A program made the position numbers and the translations under genes. Source: Actinomucor elegans (lineage: Eukaryota; Mucoromycota; Mucoromycetes; Mucorales; Mucoraceae). From it: a stretch of DNA of 64,000 bases. The notes below the pieces were generated by a model that worked only from the letters and a program-made list of their open reading frames with translations, did not search any database and had not been told where the DNA came from. This document shows positions 1-12,600 of the stretch, in pieces (position 1 is the first letter of the stretch; every line of letters begins with the position of its first letter). The stretch covers positions 806,001 to 870,000 of the forward strand of contig JAMSLZ010000007.1 of the NCBI GenBank assembly GCA_026027325.1, in the 5' to 3' direction.

Positions 1-3000
1 GACGACATTGAAGATGATGATGGTGAAGAGGAAGAAGAAGAAGAAGAAGAAATAGCTAGCCGCACGACTGTAGAACAAAATGGCAAAAAAAGATACGACG
101 CTATTAATGGCTTGCAATCTGCTATTCAACATGGCTTTATTCAAACTTTCAATAACGATGAATTTCGGTTTACACACGACCGTTATTCTCAAGCTGCCAT
201 GATGCTTGCTTCTCCTAACAACAAAGACTTGATTCACCTAAGGATCGCATCTCATTTTATGACAAAGAACAGAGTAGACAAATTTTGGGTTGCAGATCAT
301 GTTAAAGCTGCCTTCCATTTGATCAAACAAAAACCTGTTAAGGCACCCTACCGAAAAGCACTCCTGCAGGCAGGTGACAAGGCATTTGATTCAGGTGCGC
401 ACAAGCTGGCGTTTGGTTATTATTCTGCTGCTCAGGAATTACTCGCCACTAAAAGTAATCCTTGGAAAGACGGTAAAGACGCAAAGTATATTGAAACGCT
501 GCATCTTTATACCCGGTTGGCTGAAATCAGTTGGTTCATGGACTATGATCTCACGCATGGGTACTTGCAAACCATCCTTCAAAATGCTCAATCAGCCATC
601 GATCGTGCTGCTGCATATCGCGTTCAACATCGCTACCGATGGTCTCGATCTGGCAGCCAAGAAAGTGCACCTATCTTACTTGAATGCCTACGTGAATTGG
701 GTATCGATGATATTAACTTGAACCTATCTGAAAAAGGCTTTGAACAATTGTACGAGGATACCCGTAATGAAGTACTCAAAGTCGGCATGCACACGATCTT
801 GAAATTACCCGTCTGTAATAGCCGTCTGATTCGTACCCGTTTCTCTATTATGGAAGAGCTGTGCTTGTGGGCTTATTGGACAAACGATATGCGGGCTATG
901 CTAGCTGTAGGATCTCGCTTTGTCCTCAAGACATTGAGAAACGGCACCACGCCTACAACAGGTGTAGGATTTGTGTTTTTCGGCATTGCTGCCATGCAAT
1001 TGTTTAATGCATACGAATTTGGTGAACAGATTGGTGAAATGGGTGTAGCTCTTTGCAATGAATATGGAGGAAACTCGGAATCAGGCAGAGCGCGCTATCT
1101 CTATGCGTCCTTTTTGAGCTCTTGGAAGCATCCTTATCATGAATCCATTCCAATGGCGCGTTTAGCAATGAAACAAGGCTTGCTTGGCGGTGACCGTATC
1201 TATGCTACTTTTGCGCATCTGTATGTGGTGATTGGTAATCTGATGCTAGGTGAAAATATGGCAGATAACTTGCGCGATGCTAAAAACTGTTTGGAGGAAA
1301 CAGACAGCCTGGGTGCTACTGTAGGCACTTCGATATTAGCTACCACCATTATGCGTGTCATTCTAGCTGTTCAGGGGAAAACATTGTTGACTCAAGAAGC
1401 AATCTTTGATGATAAAGATTTTGAAGAAGCCACGTTTATCAAACAAGCCAAAGCCGACCACACCGATTCAGCCATGCACCACTTGTACTATTACTATGCC
1501 ATGAAGTCTATTATATTAGCATTGTTCGGTTTCCACGCTGAATCTGTCAAAACAAGCTCTCAATACACCTCCATATCAGTGACCGTGCCTTCTGCCAGAC
1601 ACACGCATGTCATGTTTTTCATGAGATGCTTGAGTTTGATTCAACTGATCAAGCAAGAACAAGATCCGGAGCTTATGAAACAATTAGAATCAACACGAGC
1701 TCTGTTGGTAGAATGGGCTTCTCACAGTCATTTCTCCAACCTTCAAATGTTTATTACTTTTATCAATGCAGAGCTTGCCTCTCTAGAGAACGATCATATC
1801 AAAGCTCAACAGCTCTATGATTTGGGTATCCGTCAAGTAAAGCAAGCCAAGTGGCCTATAGAATCAGCCTACATGCATGAATTAGCAGGTGAATATTATG
1901 TCAGTCATCGAATCAATATGGTGGGCTGCACTATGCTGGAGAAGGCCATTGCTGCGTACCGTCACATTGGCATGTTTGGTAAAGCGACTCAATTGGAGAC
2001 CAAATATCAAGCGTTACTTCAGGACAATAATGGCCTGAACAAATCCAAAGAAGCCAGTGTACAAACCGACGCATACCAAACTATTGTCAAACGTGAATCC
2101 ATTGGCGATCTAACCGTGCCAGCGCCTTATAACACGGATGATATGCTGGATGACCAACAAAGTAGCAATAGTAACAGTGGTAGCTGCAGCAGTGTTCACG
2201 GCATGCATTCGACCAGTCCTGAAGAAACATTATTGACTTTGGATGTGGTTGATTTGGCTTCTATTTTCAAGAGTTCGCAAGTTATCTCAAGTGAAATGAA
2301 CTTTGACTTGCTCATGAAGCAGATGCTGGGTATCATTTTGGAGAATTCGGGTGCCGAATCGGGTGTCATTATTGTAAAAGAGAATACGTCTTTCTTGATT
2401 GTTGGATGCGGTTCTCAGACGAACGGTTGCGAGATTTATAGCAAGCCCAAGATTTTATCTGAAGAAGCTGATTCAATTATTACGCGGGTATCTCATTATG
2501 CTATTCATTCACAAGAATCTTTGTTCATTGTCGATGTACAGCAAGACTCACGTTTCTCAGACTATACCACACAATCCAAATCCTGTATTTGTACACCTAT
2601 TGTTCACAAAACCGCCATCGTGGGCTGTATCTACATTGAAGGCGCAGTGGGTACATTGACTTCGCGCCATGAAGTAGTTCTTCGACTATTATCACAGCAG
2701 ATTGGTATTTCTGTGACTAATGCATTACTGTTTAAGAGTATTCAAAAAGTAACATACGCCAATGTCAAGATGATTGAAAATCAAAAAGCAGCGCTAGAAG
2801 AAGCACGCAAGAGTAAAGAAGCAGCGTTACGGGCTATGCGAATGAAGGCTGATTTTCTGGCCAATATGTCGCATGAATTACGAACACCCTTTTCAGGCTT
2901 CTATGGTATGATTTCACTCTTATCCGAAACCACTTTAGATGCAGAGCAGCAAGATATTGTACACACAGCAAAAGAAAGCTGCGAGATGCTACTCAAGATT

Positions 3001-4671
3001 ATAGGTATAAAAAGAAACATTACGCAAATGCCATATAATTTTAATGTGTGTATTTTTTTTTTTTTTTTTTTTTTGTTACTAGATGATCTACTGAACTTTT
3101 CCAAACTTGAAGCTGGTAAAGTGGCTTTGGATTTAGGGCCTTTGGTTGTTGAAGAGGTGATTGCAGATACAATCGAAATACTCAGTTCGTTAGCGGCACG
3201 TAAAGGCTTGGAACTAGCCTATATTGTTGATCCGGATGTCCCTAATACCATCGTCGCCGATTCATCTCGTCTACGCCAAATTCTCACCAACCTGCTTGGA
3301 AATGCCATCAAGTTTACGCATCACGGCGGTGTCGTTATCAAATGTCATGTCGACCCAGAGTTTGCCAGCGATGATGATTTTATCCGTCTCAAATTTGAAG
3401 TGATTGATACAGGTATTGGCATCCGACAAGAGCAGCAACGCCAACTTTTCGAGCCCTTCTCCCAAGTAGACGGTAGTACAACACGTATGTATGGTGGAAC
3501 TGGTCTTGGTCTCTCCATTTGTTTACAGCTTGTTCGTTTGATGATGGGTGAAGTAGGCGTCAATTCTGAGCATAACATGGGCTCCAACTTTTGGTTTACC
3601 ATCGTCGTGAATCGAGAAAAAAAATGTCAAGAACAAGAAAGAGGATGTGCCAAACAAGCCGAGCTTCGTTTTGCTTTACGCAACCAAAACATTCTACTAG
3701 CAACACATAGTGATTTGAATGCCAAGATGGTGCGTTCGTTGCTCAAGGACTTTAAGTTGAAACGTACGTCTGACATGCATCAAGCCGTGTCGCAGGCACT
3801 CCAAGAAAACCATCCTATTTTGATACTGGATATACCACCAAAGCCTAGTAATTTTATTGCGCATCAGTTACAAAGTGTCGATGATGATCCAGAGTGCGAG
3901 CTGCATATCGTGTTGCTTTATACACCTTCTACTGAAGGCCACAAATTGGCTGCAGAAGCGACCAACTCTGCATCGGATCGTCGTGGTAGACTTGTCAAGA
4001 TGGCTAAACCTGTGCGTCGTAACAAGCTGTTGAGTTTGTTGAAACAAGTGCTAGACCAACAACGCGTCTCACCTATGCCTCGATTGCAGTCACCCATGGG
4101 TACGCGTATGAGAGACTATTTCGATAAAGAAGAGCTATCTTGGTATTCTCAAAAGCCTGTTTTGATTGCAGAGGACAATATGGTGGCTCAAAAGCTATTA
4201 CGAAAACAGTTGGAAAAGATGGGATTCATAGTAGAAAGTGCCAATAATGGCGAAGAAGCAGTCAATCTATTACGCCAAAGACCTCACAACTATTTCTGCA
4301 TTGGTTTCTTTGATCACCATATGCCTAAGGTAAAGGAAAATATTTTTAATTGATTATATTTGTATATATACACGAATGCTAATAACAGAATTACGTCTTA
4401 GTGCGATGGCGTTGAAGCGACAAAACGCATCAGAGCTTTTGAAAAGGAAACAGGAAGTCGGTTACCTATTATTGCATTGACTGCAGATATCCAAGCTTCT
4501 GCAAGACAAATTTGTGTGGATGCAGGTATGGATGGCTATCTAACTAAGCCTCTGATTCCAAAAGATTTAGCAGCTACTTTGAGAGAACTGAATCCCGCTA
4601 TCCAAAGACATTATGACACACCTGCATCATCTGCACCTTCATCCCCATTATCTAACTTATCATCTACATAA
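1..4671 (+). CDS. Hybrid histidine kinase, Chk1/Mak2-Mak3 type (5' end outside window)
   Basis: Three exons are seen: 1-3004, 3083-4329 and 4402-4671. The frame is open from base 1, so the N-terminus (in this family often a Ser/Thr-kinase-like domain and an AAA ATPase) lies upstream. The visible 1506 residues begin with an acidic run and the end of an AAA module (FTHDRYSQAA), then a helical TPR-like region, a Ser-rich linker, a GAF domain (about bases 2270-2750) and a coiled coil. HisKA follows with H-box FLANMSHELRTP (His958 in visible numbering), then an HATPase with N-box NAIKFTHHG and G-boxes DTGIGI and GTGLGLSI. Next is a degenerate receiver (about 3680-4060), then a canonical receiver with acidic pair EDN, phosphoacceptor Asp1412 in FFDHHMPKCDG and a conserved TKP lysine. 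It should autophosphorylate and feed a multistep phosphorelay to an HPt protein, probably for stress signalling. The signal sensed is unknown. Confidence 0.93.
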
Positions 4672-6166
4672 TATTAATCCTATGTTACCCATTAATACTT
4701 CCAATAATAAATATATAGAGCTCTGTACAGTTTCAATAAAAAGGAAAAAAAAAAAGTCTATGTTCTTTATATCGCATTCTGAACAGTAGACCAACAAAAG
4801 TTACATGCGAATCGAGGCTTTTTGTACCTGATGAAAATAAAGTTTCGGAATGTCAAGCCGAGATTTGAAGTGCAAAACATTGTAACGCCATAGGACTCAA
4901 TGCATTAAAGTGTGATTTGAACAAGTAAATTTGAAACAAGTGCATGCTGCCATAAAGGCTTTTTCATTGGCAATTACTATATTTGTTGTGGGTAACCAGA
5001 GCAACTATAGAATCCTAGTATATTTGAAAAAGAAACATCCATGATTATAAGCGAAGATTTTAAACGAAGATCAATTACGATCATTTAAAGAATTACAAGT
5101 CGAAAAAGTCTTGGTTTCAACAGACTTGATGGATGAGTACACTCTGAATCTGGAACAATGAAAATAGGATCATATTACAGCAGACTATGATTTGATTTAA
5201 AGATAAAACTGACAAGGATAATATTTGTTCATTTTCTTTAATCTTTGGGTTTTATAATTGTAGATAAATTTTCATTTACATCAGTGTATTGTATTCTGCC
5301 ATTTCTAAAAACAAAAACAAAAAAAAAGATATCCACTAAGATCTTACAGCGCTTTTCAAACAACAACAAAGATAAAGCCTTTGTTATTTTATTATTTAAT
5401 CAACACAACCAGGCGCTGGGAAGCTCCCATATTATACCGTCTTTCGACTTTATGTTGACAAAATTTATCTAACTCAAAAGACAATTAAATTGTATGCAAG
5501 TTTTATTAAAGTAGAGCTATAGCTTACAAATAGTTTGAATATAAACTATTGACGCGTATTCTATCACATTTAGGCTTGATTAATATATTTGAATGAGTGA
5601 TATGATGAGATAGAAATTTTGATATTAGCCAATCATGTTTGGAATAGAAAAGCTGAAAGTTCTGGCGCTTCATGATCTGATTACGCACCTAATAACTCAA
5701 TTGAGCACATTATAATTGGATCATTTTGGCTGCAAATAGTACATGCTTAGGTCAAACTATTATGTTTATTAGACTCTTTGTTTGGCTCAACAATAACAAG
5801 TGTATTTTTTATTTGTCGATAATTTAGCTTAAGACTAGTAATCAGTATCTCTCAATTCATCCCGATCCATATTCAGAATGAGCTGTTATATCGATTAAAA
5901 ACTTCTACCTGACCCCAATTATTTTATTGAATTCCATGCCCTGAAGTTTCTTTAACCAGATGCTCAGGTTGTCTTTTTTTTTTTTTTTCTAATGAAAAGC
6001 CTCTAACTTTTCAATTATACTGAAACTACACTGGAGAACATCACCGCGAGCTCATTATATATATATATATGTGTGTGTAAGGTCATTTATTATATTAAGA
6101 AAAGGTATAAATAAATAGATACTGAGGCAAACTCATATAAATATATATGTATATATGTATATGTAT
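4672..6166. other. Intergenic, no gene recognised
   Basis: About 1.5 kb of AT-rich sequence between the histidine kinase and a small minus-strand gene. Short ORFs here resemble no family and have no coding bias. Near 5846-5905 there is a partial match to the right half of the dispersed repeat (ATTCAGAATGAGCTG). Near 6056-6070 an (AT)n run continues into (GT)n. Confidence 0.6.
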
Positions 6167-6820
6167 TTACACTACCAAAGACATTTGATGCAATTGCGAC
6201 TGCATCAATCTTGGCTTTAACCATTTCTTCAACAAGGCCCCTGAAAGCGAGGTTGAATTCTTGGAGTCCGCTGTAATAATGGACGTGAATGATAATTGTG
6301 ACTTTGACCTACGTAGATAAACGCATTCTTCTACTGCTACTGTTGGCATCGCCATTGTCTTTCTTTTACTGTAATCAGGAAACTGCTGTCGCATATGGTC
6401 TTCCAAACAAACTAATGCACGTTCAATACCAATGATATGCGACGCATGAATTTTAGCTTGCGCTGCTTCTTGATCAATCAATTGATGCTTTTTAGTTTTT
6501 TGTTGGTTCCATTCGGAATATTGTTTTTCGACTTTTTCGCTAATGTGATGGATCTTGGCGTGTTCATCGGCGGTGACCCAGACGTCGGATGTTATGAGTT
6601 GGTCGAGCTTATCACGTACTTGTGCCAATTCGGTTACAGCTTTAGCAAGATGGTTACGAATCTTGAATAGACTGCGTTCGTGCTGCTGTACTCGCTTTTG
6701 TTGGTCTTGTAATAGTTTGAGACGATGCTCTCTCATCTTGCGAAGCTCAAGATAGTGTTGGTAATATAAAGCAACAGCAACAGGCATTGTTACAAAAAGA
6801 AGAAGATATATATGACTCAT
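6167..6820 (-). CDS. Small membrane-anchored coiled-coil protein, unknown function
   Basis: A single-exon ORF of 217 residues. The N-terminus is hydrophobic (residues about 3-19, IYLLLFVTMPVAVALYY), which suggests a signal anchor. Residues about 25-150 are charged and heptad-like, rich in Gln, Lys and Glu with few Pro or Gly, so a long coiled coil is likely. The C-terminus (about 160-217) is basic and Ser-rich. I do not recognise a family. The anchor-plus-coil architecture resembles small organelle-membrane tethers or scaffolds, but that is only an analogy. The ORF is the longest in its neighbourhood and the coil is coherent along its whole length, which favours a real gene. Confidence 0.6.
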   Translation of the reverse strand: MSHIYLLLFVTMPVAVALYYQHYLELRKMREHRLKLLQDQQKRVQQHERSLFKIRNHLAKAVTELAQVRDKLDQLITSDVWVTADEHAKIHHISEKVEKQYSEWNQQKTKKHQLIDQEAAQAKIHASHIIGIERALVCLEDHMRQQFPDYSKRKTMAMPTVAVEECVYLRRSKSQLSFTSIITADSKNSTSLSGALLKKWLKPRLMQSQLHQMSLVV

Positions 6821-7217
6821 ATTATATAGATTATATATATATAAATATATATATACACTTTGTGATTTATATTTGTTAAGGATATATCATTAGAACTGTA
6901 TACACCACTAGATGATGCCCGGGAATTTTCTAATTGCTTGCACATTATTTGTTGGATCATCCAGATATTATCTAAAGCAGTAAATGATGATATACTAACT
7001 ATTTACAATGGAATATTTACAAAACTTGCACCCACCTATACAGAATAGAAAAAGATTAGTCACTGCTTTATGGGGTCATTGAAACAAAAGAAGAAACATA
7101 CTCATTCAAAAGAAAGCTCTATTATATAAGAATCATTTTGAATAGAAGAGCTTTTTTTTTCTTTTGATATGAGCTATTTCTTCTTCTATTTTCAATGATT
7201 CCTACCAAAAATTTTTA
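6821..7217. other. Intergenic, short
   Basis: A gap of 397 bases between two minus-strand genes: the 3' flank of the kinase gene at 7218 and the promoter of the coiled-coil gene. It has AT dinucleotide runs near 6826-6855. Nothing else is recognised. Confidence 0.5.
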
Positions 7218-9497
7218 TTATAAAACAACAGACCTATTGTTATGTTCATTTGGATAATCATCTTGGTCTTGATCTTGTTCATCATCATTACTAGGCACCC
7301 ACAAATTAAACCGATGCAACGTGGAGTTACGATGTGTAGACTGTGGTTTCCTCTTTTGATATTGATAGTGAAAATGCTGATCGGCCAAGACTTTATCTGT
7401 ATTAATAGATGAAGTAGTGGTAGAAGCAGGGCTCCATGTTTTGATCGGTGTTGTATTAAAACTCTGACAAGAAGTATGACTGGATGAGGTATATTTGTGT
7501 TTCATGAGCTGAGAGGAGAATGGTGCTGGGGTGCGGCATCTTCTACTTTCAGGTCTGGCTGCTTCCTCTTCAGCAGCATCAATAGGTCCATACTGAGGTG
7601 GAGCCCATTTGATCAATTGAGTACCATAATGAGGTATACGGTCCAAGCTAAAATGGGTGCTTGGCGGGTGTATATGGTGATGAGGGTTATGATGGCCTAC
7701 TCTTCTATGACTATGATCGTCCAGTTGTTCATCGCCATGAATAGAAACACGTTTAGAGCTCGTGGTGTTGGTTGGCATTGGACGATGGTCTACAATAGGT
7801 GTACTTGGTCTCAATTGCTGATGCGCTGCGTAGTTGTACTTGTTCCAAAGATGAGATGAATTGGGTCTATCCGTAACAGGATGTACTTTTTGATGTGAGC
7901 TATAGATAGGTCTACTGGTCGCTAAATAATCGCTTGCAGGCTCAGTCTCATGTAGGAATCGATCCACATGCGTTCCTCGAGAACTAGTTAATACGCGTTC
8001 ATCTTTAATAGCAGAACAAAGTCTACCATAGCGAGAAACAGGATGATCTGTATGCCAGTCTGGACATACTTGATATGGAGCTTTGGGTGTAGGTAACAAA
8101 TCCAAAGGCGTGATATGCTTGACAGTAGGCTGTTTATCGGGTGGAGTAACAGGCTCTACTTCTTGCATAGCAGTATCGGCAATCGGCACTATAGTATGAG
8201 CAGGTTCATCCGTTTCGGAAAAGAACGCGTGTCTTAGGGCGAAATCGGCGGACCATCTTTGAGAGGGATTAAAAAATAAAAAATGTCTAATCAAATCAAG
8301 CATAGATTCAGTAGCATTGGTAATGATAGTTTCTAAAGGTCTTGGGTAGAGCTATCATTTGTATTAATAATGATTATTTTTACGCATTTTTTTTTTTTTT
8401 TATCTACATACCTGTGGAAACTTGAAACCAATCTTGAAAGCCAATTTTACACCCTCTTTCCATTCACCACCACCATCTAAAAGTGATATAGTTGAGGGCG
8501 TAGTGGTTGAACTGACATTGGTTGTTAGTTCTTTAGTTTTTTTTCTTGCAAATCCAGGGCTCAACCGCTTTTCGTTTCTTACTACTTTGCTCGTTTGCCC
8601 CACTACTTTATTCCCAGGACTTCCCAGAATATCACATATACGGTATAATTGATCTATCTCCGATTCACCAGGAAAAAGAGGCTCAAGCGTAATCAACTCT
8701 GCAAAGATGGCACCTATAGCCCATAGATCAACAGGTGCAGAGTATTCAGTGGATCGTAACAATACTTCAGGTGCGCGGTACCTATATTATAGCGTAAGTA
8801 CTTTGTACATGTACATATATACACACAATTACCATCGCGTACTAACATATTCGGTATAAGGTGGACTACTGGCTAATTCTCGGGCCAAACCAAAGTCTGC
8901 TAATTTAAGAATAGGTCTACCGGTTGAATAGTCCAATAATAGATTTTCTGGCTTCATGTCTCTATGGAATACATTGTGGTGATGAATATGCGATACAGCC
9001 GAGAGTATTTGATGCCTTTTTTTTTTAAAAAAAAACCGAGAATTAAGTATACAGTATAAAACTTTGTAGTTTCTTTTTTGCTTACAGAATATTTCTTAGT
9101 TCACAATGGTTGAAAGGCAGGTTATGATGTCTTCTTTCTCGCATGAGCTGATACAAGTTTCCACCATCCATATATTCCATTATAAAAGACAGGTCGCACG
9201 TAGTTGGGCAAAGGAAACTATCATATAATTGTACAATATTCAAGTGAGGTGGTAGCAAGTCGAGCAGTTTTGGTTCGAATTGGCCTTGGCATTCTTCAAT
9301 ACAGCTATATTTTTTCTTCATCACCTTGACTGCAACCTAAATGCACGATTAGTATCTTTATTACTCTATCACTTTGCTTCTGTTCTTACCAGTTTGTGAC
9401 TGATTTTGTTTTGTGCTTTATGTACAGTGCCGAACGAACCATCACCAATCTGTTCAATCAAATCATAAGCATCGTATGGAGAACCCAATCGAGTCAT
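7218..9497 (-). CDS. CMGC protein kinase, MAK/ICK/Ime2-like
   Basis: Five exons read on the minus strand: 9497-9390, 9336-9086, 9015-8833, 8781-8412 and 8351-7218. They join in frame to 681 residues. The start [20 protein letters not shown] is followed by a glycine-rich loop (GDGSFGTV), VAVK lysine, HRDMKPEN catalytic loop, a DFG-containing activation segment and the dual TEY motif in [16 protein letters not shown], which is diagnostic of the MAK/ICK/MOK/Ime2 group. The kinase domain carries an extra segment of about 40 residues, Ser/Thr- and Lys-rich, after GSPG and before the [10 protein letters not shown] block. The C-terminal 300 residues are low-complexity, rich in His, Ser, Pro and Thr. 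Ime2-type kinases control meiosis and differentiation; MAK/ICK kinases act in signalling and cilia. It lies 126 bases downstream of a likely meiotic gene on the same strand. Confidence 0.9.
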
Positions 9498-9622
9498 CTT
9501 TTTTTTTAAATTGGATAGGTGAAAAACAAGCGGTAAAAGAAAAATAAATAAGAGGTCCTTTATTTTATGACGAAGCCCTCTCTGGGTTTATTATGTAAGG
9601 AAGCACGGGACAAAACCTTCTT

Positions 9623-12600
9623 TTAAATCAGGCTATTATTATTATTCATTTGAAACAGCTCATAAGCAGTGTTCATCTATAGCACAGTAAGTATATATAT
9701 ATATATATATATGTATATAATAGTATGATTATTATTAACAGTACCTGGTCTTGAAGTAGTTTCTTTTTCTCAATATCCTGAAAATAAGAGAGTAGTTCAA
9801 ATGCGATTTTGCACCAGCGTTCACCGAGAAGCTCTGATCTAGAACCCATGGTTAGTACCTTGCAAGGACTGTAGAGTAAAAGTTACTTGAACCAGCATGT
9901 GACGCCTTCATTCCAAGCAACTACTAACAAGTAGTACAACTCATGCTGAGGGTATTCTTCCTATATAGTCAGTTAGCAACATGCCTTTACAATATACCAT
10001 ATATACCTGCTGGTATACTTGTTGCAAGATAATATCCTTGAAGCATACATGTAAATCTTGACTTACATTTCTCTTTACTGCGGTAGATATTAAAAGACGA
10101 GTCCACTTTGCATAATCGTGAATATTGCCTTCAACTCGTAGTTTAGGTGAAGACTGCAATTTCTGTAGATGCTTTGTATATCAACCTCCTAATTCAATAT
10201 GGTCTTGTTTTCTTATTTTTACCTTGAGTAGAATAAAAGCACCTGTTTATTATATTAAGATAATTGATCAGCATATAGTGTGAGACTTACAATCAATGGG
10301 ACATTGAGCATGCAGTAGTACAATAGCTACATATTTAGTAGATCTGACATGGCTAATAAGTTGATTTCGTGTTACCTGCCATACGTTCCAATACCGAAAA
10401 GGAACAATGTTCAATAAATGGTTCTATCATCTATGATACACAAAGATTAGAGTGGTACTTTTTTTTTTTTTTCTACCTGTACCTCAATCACTTGGAACGC
10501 TTTTTTAAAGTCATTTTGACCAACGTACAGTTCTATTTCAAAGTAACTTGCAAGGATCGAGATATAATCCTCAGGTTTATCTTGCTTTAATGAAGCTAAC
10601 AGGGTCAGTATGTCCTGGGTATGTGCACCGCCATCATTTAACCCATCGCCATTCTACAAATAACGTGTGAGTTTATAAAAGATAAGATAACGATAAGACA
10701 ATACATGTAAATCTTGATTATAGAGAAACAAATAGGACGCTGAAAAGACAAATGCTCGAACACGCTCTTGTTCTGCTGTAAATCTTGATGCCTTTTGAAG
10801 GAAAGGCGCCAACTATACAAATAAAGGTGAGTAGTATAACGACACATTGGTCAGCGTGTACCTTGTTGATTACATCAAATAGACGCGTTCCTTCATCGTT
10901 TCTACCAGAACTAAAGCAAAATAATCCCAAGTTCCATGCAGTCTGTACCATCCACTCAATATCATACATCAGCGTGTGGCTATCCTTTTGAACCATATCA
11001 ACATCCTGATGTAAAATTTCCCATACTATACGCAAGAAACATTTAGCTTTCTGGTTTTGCTTATAAAATGATAGCTCTACCATCGCCCATAAACTTGGCA
11101 ATTGAATTAAAGTCTAGATCTCTACCATACACAATCCGTGTTGATTATGTGCGGCTTTCTAAGGAGTATATGCATACCTTGTCTTTGATACATTGCCCTT
11201 TTGAATAGTTTCATAGATCGTAGTCTTTATATGAATCAAACACCTACATACATTGGCGATCCATTGAATAAATATATTAATAGTGCCAAGATATACACAT
11301 ACCTTAGTATAGATACCAGTAAATGAACAAACGTAGTGGATTCTTGAGATAATTGACGTTGATCTTCGTTGCCACAATATTTTTGATTCAAGCGGTATTG
11401 TAATGCGTGATTGAGAACAGTCTTTAGAATTGAGCTTTTCTTTCCATACTGAAATAGATACTGTTAGTCTCGATCCGTATAGATTCTCAGGTAGGGTTAA
11501 CCTTGTAACAGTATTCAACGACATGTACAAGTAAGTCCAACTTAAAATTGGAGGCATCAAGCATTTTTATGATGATAGGTGAAAGTACTAAAATAAAGGC
11601 TTAGTATAGTCTATCACGTTGTTAATACGTAATGTACCTTTGTTTTGCGAAGGTTCTTGCTCTTGTAGTAAAGCATATTTGACAAGTAATAAATATTCTT
11701 TTGCTTCCACCTCGCTGGTGTCATCTATACCCTTTTTCAAGCATTCATAAGCAGCACCTCGGTCGCCGTTTTCTATATAGCAATAAGCAAGCTTCCTATG
11801 GCATCTGCATATTAGAGCATAATCATCACATAGTACAATCGATATCGAATCACTTGCTTTGCCAGGTTGAGAGCATTGCTAGTTCCTTGCATGTTTGATC
11901 TTGTGATACTGTTGGCGTATCGATACCAAGGTAAGGCTAAATGATATTGTTCTTTCTATAATTGATGCATTTACAATGAGTAATGGTTCATACCTTGTCT
12001 CAAGCTTAAATTCATATTTACGTTATAAAACTCATCGCCTGTCCTCCATAATAGCTGAGAAATGTGACTTAGTATGTACTTTACAAGTGCTTTTTCTAGG
12101 TTATCTTACCACCTGAATGGAAACGAGATCAGTGGGATCAATATCCTCTTTGATAAGGTAAAGATCTAAATGAAAAGAGACGCGTGATTATGGTTCTATT
12201 TAAAAAGATGCCTATAGTTTATACCATCCACAACTGATCTGAGAACGTTTTCATCAAGTTCAATCATATTCTTGTCATTTTCGAGAACTAATTCAGACAG
12301 AATATAAAATTTGAACAAGTACATGGAGCTACTGGGAATAGGCGCATTGGTTAGCTCGTTTTGAGTTCTGTGGATGAGTAAATCAAGTCCATCCATGACT
12401 TTTGACATGCTATTTTACAATGTTAATCTGTATATTTTGTTATGCTCTATATCTTATAGTATACCTCACGTATCGATATTGATTTATCTTGCGTATTATC
12501 ATAGCCAGCCTAAAAAGGTAGGCTTTAGTAAGTTATTTGGATATGGAAATCTTGTATGTACCAAAATAGATCTTTTTTGTTAGACACCAGTGCGTTTTCT

